In this document: in pieces, positions 14,179 through 21,780 of the stretch
How the letters are laid out: each line of letters opens with the position of its first letter
Numbering within the stretch: position 1 is the stretch's first letter
NCBI GenBank assembly: GCA_048393175.1
Contig: DBFJJM010000041.1
Coordinates: 1 to 26,758 of the forward strand
Direction: 5' to 3'
Origin: Merdicola sp048393175
GTDB taxonomy: Bacteria; Bacillota; Clostridia; TANB77; CAG-508
DNA: 26,758 nt
Program-made: the position numbers and the translations under genes
Notes under the pieces: generated by a model
The model's database searches: none
What the model was told of the DNA's origin: nothing
Seen by the model: the letters and a program-made list of their open reading frames with translations, nothing else

Positions 14179-16401
14179 TTGGAAATTACAGGACAAATAA
14201 GAGATTGTATTTATCAAAATGAAGTAAATAGTTATACGATTGCTGTATTGGAAACTGATACAGAAGATATAACAGTAGTTGGCTATCTTCCTTTTATAGG
14301 AATAGGAGATACTGTAAAATTAATCGGAAAGTTTGTTACTCATCCAGAATATGGAGAGCAATTTAAAATTGACACATTTGAAAAAGTAATGCCACAAACG
14401 TTAGAAGCATTAGAGAAATATTTAGCAAGTGGAAATATCAAGGGTATTGGACCTGCTACTGCTAAAAAAATTGTTGAGACATTTGGAGAAGAGACCATTT
14501 CTATTTTTCAGTTCGAGCCTAATAAATTGGCAAATATTAAAGGAATAAGCCTTGAAAAAGCACAAGAAATGTCACAAGAATTTATGCAAAATTGGGAATT
14601 ATGGCAAATTGTTGGTTTTTTAGAAAAGTTTGGAATTGGAGTAGCAAATGCCAAAACGATTTATCAGAAGCTAGGGACAGTAGCCATTCAAGAGATAGAA
14701 TCCAATCCTTACCTTTTAGTGGATTTGGCGGGTCACGTAGATTTTAAAAAGATTGACCAAATGGCATTAGAACTAGGTATGTCTTATGATAATGACAAAC
14801 GTGTAACTAGTGGAATTAAGTATGCGTTAATGAAAATAAGTTATAACGGGCATTGCTGTAGTTTGAAAGCCAATTTAATCCAATATGTAAAAGAATTATT
14901 AGGGGTTGAAGAAGACCGTATTGACCATTGTTTGATTACCCTTTCTGTAAAAGAGGAAATTATAATTGAAAAAAGACAGGATGAGCAGTGGGTTTATTTA
15001 TCTTCCTTTTATAGAGCAGAAAGTACAATTGCACAAGTTCTTATGACACTTCAAGCAGCACCGAATCAAAAAGAGATTCCTCTCATAGAAAAAGAATTAA
15101 AACACATTGAAAAAAAGACAGGTATTACCTTATCAGATAAACAAAAAGAAGCTCTTTTAAAAATGAATCAGCAAAACATTGTAATTATTACAGGAGGACC
15201 TGGAACAGGAAAAACAACAATCATTAAAACGATTCTAGAATTGTATCAGCCAAGAGGAAAAAAAGTGGTTCTTTGTGCTCCTACCGGAAGAGCTGCTAAA
15301 CGTATGAGTGAAACAACAGCAGAGGAAGCTAAGACGTTGCATCGCCTTTTAGAAATTGGAAAATTAGAAGACGTGAATCCTATGAAAAAAGAAGATTATG
15401 AAGTAGCACCAATTGATGCGGATGTTATTGTAGTAGATGAAATGTCAATGGTAGATGTATTTTTAATGGAATACCTAGTAAAAGGCATTTTTCAAGGGAC
15501 AAAACTAGTGTTAGTAGGAGATGTAGACCAACTTCCTTCGGTAGGACCAGGAAGTATTTTAAAAGACCTAATTGATTCAAAAACAATTTGCACCATTCAT
15601 TTAGATAAAATTTTTAGACAAGCTGCTAAAAGTAAAATTATTTTAAATGCTCACCGTGTGAATCAAGGAGAGACTTTTCTGAAAAAAGAAGAACAAACAG
15701 AAAAAACAAAAGAAGACTTTTTCTATATGAATCAATCTTCTGGAGAAGAAATGGTAAAACAAGTCATTTCTCTTTGTAAAGAGAGGCTAAAAACTTATGG
15801 AGATTTTGAATTTTTCCGTAATATTCAAGTTCTTTCTCCTACCAAAAAAGGAATGTTAGGAACCAAAGAATTAAACCACGTATTACAACAAGAATTGAAT
15901 CCTGCAGAAGAAGGAAAAAAAGAGAAAAAAGCAGGAGAAATTATATTTCGTATCAAAGACCGTGTGATGCAAACCAAAAATAACTATGATATTGATTGGG
16001 AAAGACAAACAGACCATAGTTATGAAAAGGGAAGCGGAGTTTTTAATGGAGAATTAGGAAAAATAGAGGCAATCGATGAAACAAATAGACAGCTAAAGAT
16101 AAGATTTGATGATGAAAAAGAAGCCTGGTATGGTTTTTCTGAATTAGACCAAATAGAGCATGCTTATGCCATTACCATTCATAAAGCACAAGGAAGCGAA
16201 TTTGATGTGGTTATTGTCGTTGCTCCTCCTTCTTCACCAATGCTTTTAACACGTAATCTTTTGTATACAGCCATTACAAGAGCAAAACAACTACTTATTA
16301 TATTAGGGAGTCATAAAATTATTGATTTTATGATACAAAATGTAGACAGTAAAAAGAGAAATACTGGATTAGAATATAAATTGAAACAATTGGAAGAATA
16401 A
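14179..16401 (+). CDS. recD2: RecD2-type ATP-dependent DNA helicase
   Basis: 5'-3' superfamily 1B DNA helicase acting in replication-fork and repair processes without RecBC. The 740 residues show an N-terminal OB-like segment (1-75), tandem helix-hairpin-helix repeats (KGIGPATAKKIVETFG; NIKGISLEKAQEM; FGIGVANAKTIYQKLG), Walker A GGPGTGKT (339-346), motif Ia region CAPTGRAAKRM, Walker B VVDEMSM (D420, E421), LVGDVDQLPSVGPG (motif III), the FRQAAKS motif IV segment, and motif VI ITIHKAQGSEFDVVIVV. Length and the HhH block separate it from RecBCD-type RecD. TTG start at 14179 with AAAGAGGA (14163-14170). First gene of an operon with comFC (24-base gap) and a KAP-like NTPase. Confidence 0.93.
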   Translation: MEITGQIRDCIYQNEVNSYTIAVLETDTEDITVVGYLPFIGIGDTVKLIGKFVTHPEYGEQFKIDTFEKVMPQTLEALEKYLASGNIKGIGPATAKKIVETFGEETISIFQFEPNKLANIKGISLEKAQEMSQEFMQNWELWQIVGFLEKFGIGVANAKTIYQKLGTVAIQEIESNPYLLVDLAGHVDFKKIDQMALELGMSYDNDKRVTSGIKYALMKISYNGHCCSLKANLIQYVKELLGVEEDRIDHCLITLSVKEEIIIEKRQDEQWVYLSSFYRAESTIAQVLMTLQAAPNQKEIPLIEKELKHIEKKTGITLSDKQKEALLKMNQQNIVIITGGPGTGKTTIIKTILELYQPRGKKVVLCAPTGRAAKRMSETTAEEAKTLHRLLEIGKLEDVNPMKKEDYEVAPIDADVIVVDEMSMVDVFLMEYLVKGIFQGTKLVLVGDVDQLPSVGPGSILKDLIDSKTICTIHLDKIFRQAAKSKIILNAHRVNQGETFLKKEEQTEKTKEDFFYMNQSSGEEMVKQVISLCKERLKTYGDFEFFRNIQVLSPTKKGMLGTKELNHVLQQELNPAEEGKKEKKAGEIIFRIKDRVMQTKNNYDIDWERQTDHSYEKGSGVFNGELGKIEAIDETNRQLKIRFDDEKEAWYGFSELDQIEHAYAITIHKAQGSEFDVVIVVAPPSSPMLLTRNLLYTAITRAKQLLIILGSHKIIDFMIQNVDSKKRNTGLEYKLKQLEE

Positions 16402-16425
16402 AACTGGGGGAGAAAGGAAACGAAA

Positions 16426-17082
16426 TTGACTTGGTTAGACAAAATAGTAAATATGATTTATCCTCCTGTTTGTGGGATTTGTCATCAGTTAGGACAAGAT
16501 TATTTATGCTCTTGTTGTAAAGACAAAATGAAGAGATTGGAAAACAAACAGTCTTTTTTGAATAGAAACGAGCAAGAATCATTTAAAGAATGCTTTTCAC
16601 TATTTTGTTATCAAGAGCTAATAAGAGAACTTATTCTTACCTACAAATTTGAAAATGAGCCTTATCTTGCGAAAACATTTGCTGAAATTTTATTAAATTC
16701 GAAAAAAGTGGTTGGCATGATGAAATCCTATGATATAATAGTGCCAATTCCGATGGATGATAAACGTAAAAGACAAAGAGGCTATAACCAGTGTGAATTA
16801 TTAGCCAAAGAGTTAGTAAAATGTAATCCGGTTATTCTATTCGATACCAATGTATTAGCAAAGCAAAAAAATAGAAAAGTACAAAGCAGTTTAGGAAAAG
16901 AAGAAAGACAAGAAAATGTAAAAGAGGCATTCTATCTTAAACAAGAAAAAGCAATCGTACATAAAAAAGTTTTGTTATTAGATGATATTTATACAACAGG
17001 TAGTACTGTAAGAGCTTGTAGTAAAGTAATAACAAAAGCAGGGGCAAAACAAGTTGGAGTGATAACGATAGCAAAAGATTAA
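16426..17082 (+). CDS. comFC: ComF/ComFC-family phosphoribosyltransferase-like protein
   Basis: A 218-residue protein of the ComF family. An N-terminal zinc-finger-like segment (CGICHQLGQDYLCSCCKDKM, four or more Cys) precedes a phosphoribosyltransferase fold with PIPMDDKRKRQRGYNQCELL and the PRPP-binding loop VLLLDDIYTTGSTVRACSKV. In naturally competent Firmicutes the protein helps process single-stranded DNA during uptake; in others the role is unclear, and no other competence gene lies here. TTG start at 16426 with GAAAGGA upstream. Being downstream of recD2 fits a DNA-processing operon. Confident of the family, not of competence. Confidence 0.85.
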   Translation: MTWLDKIVNMIYPPVCGICHQLGQDYLCSCCKDKMKRLENKQSFLNRNEQESFKECFSLFCYQELIRELILTYKFENEPYLAKTFAEILLNSKKVVGMMKSYDIIVPIPMDDKRKRQRGYNQCELLAKELVKCNPVILFDTNVLAKQKNRKVQSSLGKEERQENVKEAFYLKQEKAIVHKKVLLLDDIYTTGSTVRACSKVITKAGAKQVGVITIAKD

Positions 17083-17099
17083 AAAGGTGGGAAAAGAAG

Positions 17100-19088
17100 A
17101 TGGAAGATTTAGTAGAAAGTATTTTAGATTATATTAGAGCAGACTATACCGATTATGCAATTATGATTAATGGAGAATGGGGTTCTGGAAAAACGTATTT
17201 TTGGAACAACAAAATCCGTAATAAAATTGAGAGCTTACAATTAAATGGCAAACAGTATACGACCATTTATATGTCTTTATATGGAATTTCTAATTTAGAG
17301 GAAATTAGTAAAAAGATTTTTATTGAAACTACCCAACTAATGGATAAAAACTTAAGAAGATATATGCAATCAAATGGACAAACAACCATACCAGAATATG
17401 CCAAAACAGGGTTAGATATGGCGAATTTTTTTGGTGTTACGCAAAATGGAGATAAAGTAGATTATGCTAAGTTTTTTTCGACAGAGGATAAAGTGCTTTG
17501 TTTTGATGATTTAGAAAGAGCCAATGTAGATGTAATTGATATTCTAGGTTATATTAATAATTTTGTAGAACATGACCATATTAAAACCATTATTATTTGT
17601 AATGAAAAAGAATTATCGACCAAGATAAAAAATGAAAACTTAGAAATGAAAACGTTTATTGCTACCTATTTGTTAGACAAAGAGGGAGATTTAACGAAGA
17701 CTGAAAAGCCAATGGTAGAAAAAATAAAAGATAAAATAGAATATGTGTTTGATAAAGCAAATGATTATGAAAGAATTAAAGAAAAGTTAATTGGAGAGAC
17801 ATTTGAATACGCTCCAGAATTTAACTATATTATTAATGGGCTTTTAATGCGTTACGAAATCTATCCTGATTTAATTCGTTTTTTACGAGAAAATACGGGA
17901 CTAATTATTTCTACCTTTCATAAAAGCGGCACAAGAAATTTAAGAATTTTAAAACATGCGTTAAATGATTTTAAAAAGATTTTTGATATGGTGAGCAAAA
18001 ATTATCCCAATACCAATAATCGTGTGCTACAAACCATGCTTATTTTTACCATTGCTATTTCTTTTGAAATTAAAGCAGGAAAAATTACAAAAGATAAATT
18101 TATTCATCTAGAAAATAATGAAGAATATAAAGCACTTCTGGTTTCTTCTAGGGTATTGAATGATAATCGTCAGTTTTATATCAAAGAATTTGATAATAAC
18201 TATTACTACAATTTTAAAGCAGATTATCGTTTCTTTAAATTTATTGAAATCTATATTCGTACTCGTATTTTTGATATGAAGACATTTAAAACAGATATGG
18301 AAGTAATACGAAATACGATTGATACAGACCAATTACCGGGATATAAAAGACTTCTTACAGAAGAATATTGGAAAATTCCGGATGACCAATTTCCAACTGT
18401 TATTACAGAAATTATGGAAGATGTCAAACAAGGAAAAATTCAATTAATTGATATTGTCAAACTGTTTGCTTATTTTAGTTACTTTACAAAAAAAGGGTTA
18501 ATTGAATATGATATAAAAACGATTAAAACTGTCTTTTTTAATGGAATGAATTTAGCTTCTCTTACTTCTTCTTATTGTGATAATGTAGAAGAAGAGTTAG
18601 CCAAAATTAATATTGGTGGAGAAGTTACTTCTGATATGGAAGAAATTTTAAAACACTTTAACGAAATTAATATACAACTAGAAGATAAGATGTATAAAGA
18701 AAAAGCAGAAGAAATTTTCAAATGTATTCCAATGAAAATGGAACAATTTTATGAACGTTTTGATAAAGAATGTATGGATGTCCCTATTTTTAAATATTAT
18801 GATGTCTATCAGATGTTTCAAAGAATTTCTTGTGCTAGTAATGAAGATATTGTTACCATTAAAGAAAAGTTGTCTTACCGTGCAAAAAAGTATACCAAAG
18901 AAATCGAACCAGAAATTCGTTATATGAAACAACTAAAATTTGTGATAGATGATTATATAAAAGGAAAAGATACGAGCATTAAAATTGTTATGTTAAAAGA
19001 TTTTTCGAAAGAACTAGCAAGTATTATTGACTTATATAAACCTACCTTTTTAGGAGGAAAAGAAAAAATAGAAGAAACATTACAGTAA
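17100..19088 (+). CDS. KAP-like P-loop NTPase
   Basis: A 662-residue STAND/KAP-type ATPase. Walker A GEWGSGKT (residues 25-32) lies close to the N-terminus after a short helix, and Walker B is VLCFDDLERANVDV with the DDLER signature, followed by ILGYINNFVEHDHIKTIIIC, the sensor-type strand. The remaining 450 residues are predicted mostly helical, with no membrane segments seen; most KAP proteins insert transmembrane helices, so this is a soluble variant. Related proteins occur in phage-defence and mobile loci, but the function here is unknown. AAAGGTGG precedes the ATG; the comFC gap is 17 bases, so it belongs to the recD2-comFC operon. It ends at a strong terminator. Confidence 0.65.
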   Translation: MEDLVESILDYIRADYTDYAIMINGEWGSGKTYFWNNKIRNKIESLQLNGKQYTTIYMSLYGISNLEEISKKIFIETTQLMDKNLRRYMQSNGQTTIPEYAKTGLDMANFFGVTQNGDKVDYAKFFSTEDKVLCFDDLERANVDVIDILGYINNFVEHDHIKTIIICNEKELSTKIKNENLEMKTFIATYLLDKEGDLTKTEKPMVEKIKDKIEYVFDKANDYERIKEKLIGETFEYAPEFNYIINGLLMRYEIYPDLIRFLRENTGLIISTFHKSGTRNLRILKHALNDFKKIFDMVSKNYPNTNNRVLQTMLIFTIAISFEIKAGKITKDKFIHLENNEEYKALLVSSRVLNDNRQFYIKEFDNNYYYNFKADYRFFKFIEIYIRTRIFDMKTFKTDMEVIRNTIDTDQLPGYKRLLTEEYWKIPDDQFPTVITEIMEDVKQGKIQLIDIVKLFAYFSYFTKKGLIEYDIKTIKTVFFNGMNLASLTSSYCDNVEEELAKINIGGEVTSDMEEILKHFNEINIQLEDKMYKEKAEEIFKCIPMKMEQFYERFDKECMDVPIFKYYDVYQMFQRISCASNEDIVTIKEKLSYRAKKYTKEIEPEIRYMKQLKFVIDDYIKGKDTSIKIVMLKDFSKELASIIDLYKPTFLGGKEKIEETLQ

Positions 19089-19095
19089 CAAGTAA

Positions 19096-19123
19096 AATCC
19101 ACTCTTTTTGAAAAGAGTGGATT
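19096..19123 (+). terminator. terminator hairpin of the recD2 operon
   Basis: Perfect 13-bp arms AATCCACTCTTTT (19096-19108) and AAAAGAGTGGATT (19111-19123), with a two-base TG gap so the inner bases form the loop. TTTTT follows about 6 bases later at 19130. Confidence 0.65.
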
Positions 19124-19160
19124 GCTACATTTTTCCGATTGCTTCGAAGCAATGTAGCAA
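19122..19160. repeat. nested palindromes downstream of the KAP gene
   Basis: TTGCTACAT (19122-19130) pairs with ATGTAGCAA (19152-19160), and enclosed in it is the perfect 14-bp palindrome TTGCTTCGAAGCAA (19139-19152). The outer repeat overlaps the end of the preceding terminator, so alternative folds compete. It may be a second terminator or a dispersed palindromic repeat. Confidence 0.5.
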
Positions 19161-19210
19161 ATATACTTGAATATTTTGTTACTGAAAATGATGGTAGGAT
19201 ACTAATTGAA

Positions 19211-19239
19211 TGAATATAAAATGAAAAAAATGCATAAAA
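19211..19239 (+). promoter_or_regulatory. possible sigma-G-like promoter of spoVT
   Basis: TGAATA (19211-19216) and CATAAAA (19233-19239) are 16 bases apart and resemble a forespore sigma-G promoter with one poor -10 position. spoVT of Bacillus subtilis is sigma-G dependent (known). The match here is only suggestive. Confidence 0.3.
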
Positions 19240-19293
19240 TTTTCCTCTTTTGTAATAATAAGATTAGACTTGAAATTTGAAGGAGGGAAAAAT

Positions 19294-19848
19294 TTGAAAG
19301 CAACAGGAGTAGTAAGAAGAATTGATGATTTAGGAAGGGTGGTTATTCCAAAGGAGATTAGAAAAACACTTAGAATTAAAGAAGGAGACCCTTTAGAAAT
19401 ATTTACAGATAAAGAAGGAGAAGTAATTTTAAAGAAATATTCTCCTATCGGTGAGCTTTCGGAGTTTGCAACACAATATGCGGAAACATTAGCTAGAACA
19501 ACAGGTCATATTGCTTGTATTACAGATAAAGATACGGTAATTGCTGTATCAGGAGGTTCTAAAAAGGAATTTTTAGAACAAGGAGTAAGTCCAGAACTAG
19601 AACAAGTTATGGAGGAAAAAGAATCGTATCTTAGCCAAGAAAATAATGATGTATCAATTCCTATTACCAAAAATGATAATAAGGAAAGAAAGTTTAATTC
19701 TCAGGTGGTCTATCCTATTATCGCAGATGGAGATGTAATTGGAAGTGTAATTTTACTATCGAAAGAGCCAAATACAAAGATGAATGAAGTAGAACAAAAA
19801 GTAGTACAATCCGCTGCTAACTTTTTAGGTAGTCAAATGGAAATTTAA
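19294..19848 (+). CDS. spoVT: stage V sporulation transcription regulator SpoVT
   Basis: Forespore DNA-binding regulator that adjusts the sigma-G regulon. The 184 residues start with the AbrB-type swapped-hairpin domain, ATGVVRRIDDLGRVVIPKEI and RKTLRIKEGDPLEIF, continue DKEGEVILKKYSPIGEL, and carry a GAF-like C-terminal domain (about 60-180). Length and both domains match SpoVT rather than the short AbrB. TTG 19294 is the start because AAGGAGGG (19280-19287) precedes it and MKATG is the family N-terminus; the in-frame TTG at 19270 would place the ribosome binding site inside the gene. Single-gene unit ending in a good terminator. It implies the organism, or a recent ancestor, makes endospores. 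Confidence 0.93.
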   Translation: MKATGVVRRIDDLGRVVIPKEIRKTLRIKEGDPLEIFTDKEGEVILKKYSPIGELSEFATQYAETLARTTGHIACITDKDTVIAVSGGSKKEFLEQGVSPELEQVMEEKESYLSQENNDVSIPITKNDNKERKFNSQVVYPIIADGDVIGSVILLSKEPNTKMNEVEQKVVQSAANFLGSQMEI

Positions 19849-19864
19849 AAAAGGTAATATTTTT

Positions 19865-19892
19865 AAAAAGCTATTTTAGGATAGCTTTTTTT
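19865..19892 (+). terminator. intrinsic terminator after spoVT
   Basis: Perfect 10-bp stem AAAAAGCTAT (19865-19874) and ATAGCTTTTT (19881-19890) with loop TTTAGG and seven T from 19886 to 19892. Confidence 0.88.
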
Positions 19893-19961
19893 GTATGCAA
19901 AAAATCTTTTCCTTTTTGGCTTATTATGATACAATACAAAGCGAAAAAGGAAGGTAAGCAA

Positions 19962-20441
19962 ATGGAAGAAGTGCTAGAAGTATTGAACCAATTAGAAATA
20001 GAGTATGAAACAATTTATCATCCTGCGTTATATACTTGTGCTGACAATGATAAAGTTAAGATAGATGGATGTGCTTGTAAAAATCTTTTTTTAAGAAATA
20101 AAAATAAATCTTGTTACTATTTAGTTTCTTTACCAACTGAGAAAAAAGCAAATTTAAAGCAGTTACAGGAAATATTACAAGAAACAAAATTAAGTTTTGC
20201 TTCTGAACAAGACTTAGAAGAAAAGTTACACATTCAAACAGGTTCTGTTTCACTACTAAATATCATAAAAGTAAAAAATACAGATGTTATGTTTCTAATA
20301 GATGAAACAGTATGGAAAGATAAAAAAGTAGCATTTCATCCTAATATCAATACAGCAACGGTTCTATTTTCACCTAAAGAGATAGAAAAAATATTAAATC
20401 ACTATCATGCCACTTATCGCTTCTTGAAAATGGAATCATAG
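19962..20441 (+). CDS. ProX/PrdX-like (YbaK fold) aminoacyl-tRNA deacylase
   Basis: A 159-residue stand-alone editing protein that likely hydrolyses mischarged Ala-tRNA(Pro) or a similar product in trans. Family features are LEIEYETIYHPALYTCADND, a DGCACKNLFLRNKNKSCYYL strand pair, the Lys-containing KKANLKQLQEIL, and GSVSLLNIIKVKNTDVMFLI. The ATG at 19962 is preceded by GGAAGG (19949-19954); an in-frame ATG at 19926 overlaps a possible -10 (TACAAT, 19930-19935) and has no ribosome binding site. First gene of a three-gene operon with the HD diphosphatase and the RdgB-like pyrophosphatase, with gaps of 12 and 2 bases. Confidence 0.8.
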   Translation: MEEVLEVLNQLEIEYETIYHPALYTCADNDKVKIDGCACKNLFLRNKNKSCYYLVSLPTEKKANLKQLQEILQETKLSFASEQDLEEKLHIQTGSVSLLNIIKVKNTDVMFLIDETVWKDKKVAFHPNINTATVLFSPKEIEKILNHYHATYRFLKMES

Positions 20442-20453
20442 GGAGGATAAAAG

Positions 20454-21107
20454 ATGAGGGAAGAAGAAATATTAGAAAAAACAAGAAACTATGTTAAAAA
20501 AATAGTACAAGAAGAAGCTACGGGACATGATTGGTATCATTTGCAAAGAGTAGAACAGAATGCACAAAAAATAAATAAAAAAGAACAAGCAGATAGCTTT
20601 ATTATTTCAATGATAGCCTTTTTACATGACTTATATGACCATAAATTTTATCAAGGAAAGGCAGAGGAAAAATTAGAAGAAACATTGAAAGGACTAGCAG
20701 TATGGGAAGAAATACCACCAGAAAAACGAAACAATATAATACATAGTTGTATGAATTTAGGGTTTAGTAGTAATTTTTCTATCAAAAAGGAATTATCCAA
20801 AGAGGGGGAAATTGTACAAGATGCCGATAGATTAGATGCTCTAGGAGCAATCGGAATTGCAAGAACATTTGCCTATGGCGGAAAAGTAGGAAAAAAGCTG
20901 TATTGCCCAGAAGAAAAAGAAAGAATAACACAAGAAGAATACCAAACAACAGGTTCTAGAACAAGTATTGGTCATTTTTATGATAAATTATTAAAATTAA
21001 AAGATTTAATGAATACGAAGGAAGGGAAAAGATTAGCAAAAAAAAGACATCTGTTTATACAAACCTATTTAGAAGAATTTTTAGCAGAATGGGAGGCAAA
21101 TAGATAA
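20454..21107 (+). CDS. HD-domain nucleotide diphosphatase-like protein (YedJ/YpgQ family)
   Basis: A 217-residue metal-dependent phosphohydrolase. HD motif set: GHDWYHLQRVEQNAQ (H25), FLHDLYDHKFY (H58, D59), IIHSCMNLGFS and IVQDADRLDALGAIGIARTF with the last metal Asp. The run DADRLDA-IGIARTFAYGG is highly characteristic of this family. Members such as B. subtilis YpgQ remove pyrophosphate from dNTPs (known), so a house-cleaning role is inferred. GGGAGGA (20441-20447) lies 6 bases before the ATG. Middle gene of the operon; note that the broken HD gene at 3560 is a different, unrelated-looking member of the superfamily. Confidence 0.87.
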   Translation: MREEEILEKTRNYVKKIVQEEATGHDWYHLQRVEQNAQKINKKEQADSFIISMIAFLHDLYDHKFYQGKAEEKLEETLKGLAVWEEIPPEKRNNIIHSCMNLGFSSNFSIKKELSKEGEIVQDADRLDALGAIGIARTFAYGGKVGKKLYCPEEKERITQEEYQTTGSRTSIGHFYDKLLKLKDLMNTKEGKRLAKKRHLFIQTYLEEFLAEWEANR

Positions 21108-21109
21108 AA

Positions 21110-21700
21110 ATGGAATTATTTTATGCGACTCAAAATGAATACAAAATAGAAAATATGAAAAAAAGACTGTTGTCTCTTCCTATATCAATTATGACTCCAA
21201 AAGATAAACATCTTTTTATAGAGGTAGAAGAAGATGGTATAACCGTAATAGAAAATGCAAAAAAAAAGGCCTTTTCCTATTATCCTTTCTGCCATTTGCC
21301 AACTCTTGCAGCGGACTCTGCTCTATATGTGGAAAAGTTTGATGAGCAGCCAGGTCTGCATGTTAGAAGAAAACAAGGCAACTATTTATCAGACGAAGAG
21401 ATAGAACAAGAGTATATACAAAGATTAAAAAAAGTAGGAGGAAGTAGCCTTGCCTATTATGTAACAGGACTTGTCTTTTTAGATGAGGATTATCAAGCTG
21501 AAATTGAAATTATAGAAGAGCCTTTTTTATTAACAGCAGATAGGTATCCAGGAAAAAGAGGAAAGGATGCTCTTGGAAGATTAGAAAAAGAGATTGCAAC
21601 AGGTCGTTACTTTTGTGAAACAAGGCATAATAAACAAGAAGGAAAGTTTGATAAAGAATGTAGACAGTTTATTCAAATGTGTCTTGATAGAATGTTATAG
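21110..21700 (+). CDS. RdgB/HAM1-like non-canonical purine NTP pyrophosphatase
   Basis: A 196-residue protein of the ITPase fold that hydrolyses XTP/dITP-type nucleotides to monophosphates. It starts ELFYATQNEYKIENMKKRLL (family S/T-x-N-x-x-K start) and has EEDGITVIENAKKKAFSYYP, then LAADSALYVEKFDEQPGLHV, equivalent to A-D-D-S-G-L-x-V-D...P-G in RdgB; the second Asp is replaced by Ala (AADSA), which makes it a divergent member. YPGKRGKDALGRLEKE partly matches the GFGYDP...G region. The start lies 2 bases after the HD stop and has GGGAGG upstream, so translational coupling is likely. Together with its neighbour it would keep damaged nucleotides out of nucleic acids. Confidence 0.78.
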   Translation: MELFYATQNEYKIENMKKRLLSLPISIMTPKDKHLFIEVEEDGITVIENAKKKAFSYYPFCHLPTLAADSALYVEKFDEQPGLHVRRKQGNYLSDEEIEQEYIQRLKKVGGSSLAYYVTGLVFLDEDYQAEIEIIEEPFLLTADRYPGKRGKDALGRLEKEIATGRYFCETRHNKQEGKFDKECRQFIQMCLDRML

Positions 21701-21716
21701 GATAAACAAATAGCTC

Positions 21717-21744
21717 TTACTTGCTTTTAAAAGTAGGATATAAT
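21717..21744 (+). promoter_or_regulatory. promoter of alaS
   Basis: TATAAT at 21739-21744 is a perfect -10; TTACTT at 21717-21722 is a possible -35 with 16-base spacing. Its position, 36 bases before 21781, argues that translation starts at 21781 and not at an in-frame TTG at 21721. Confidence 0.55.
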
Positions 21745-21780
21745 ATAATGCAAGCAGAAAAAAGAAAGGAAGAAATAAAA

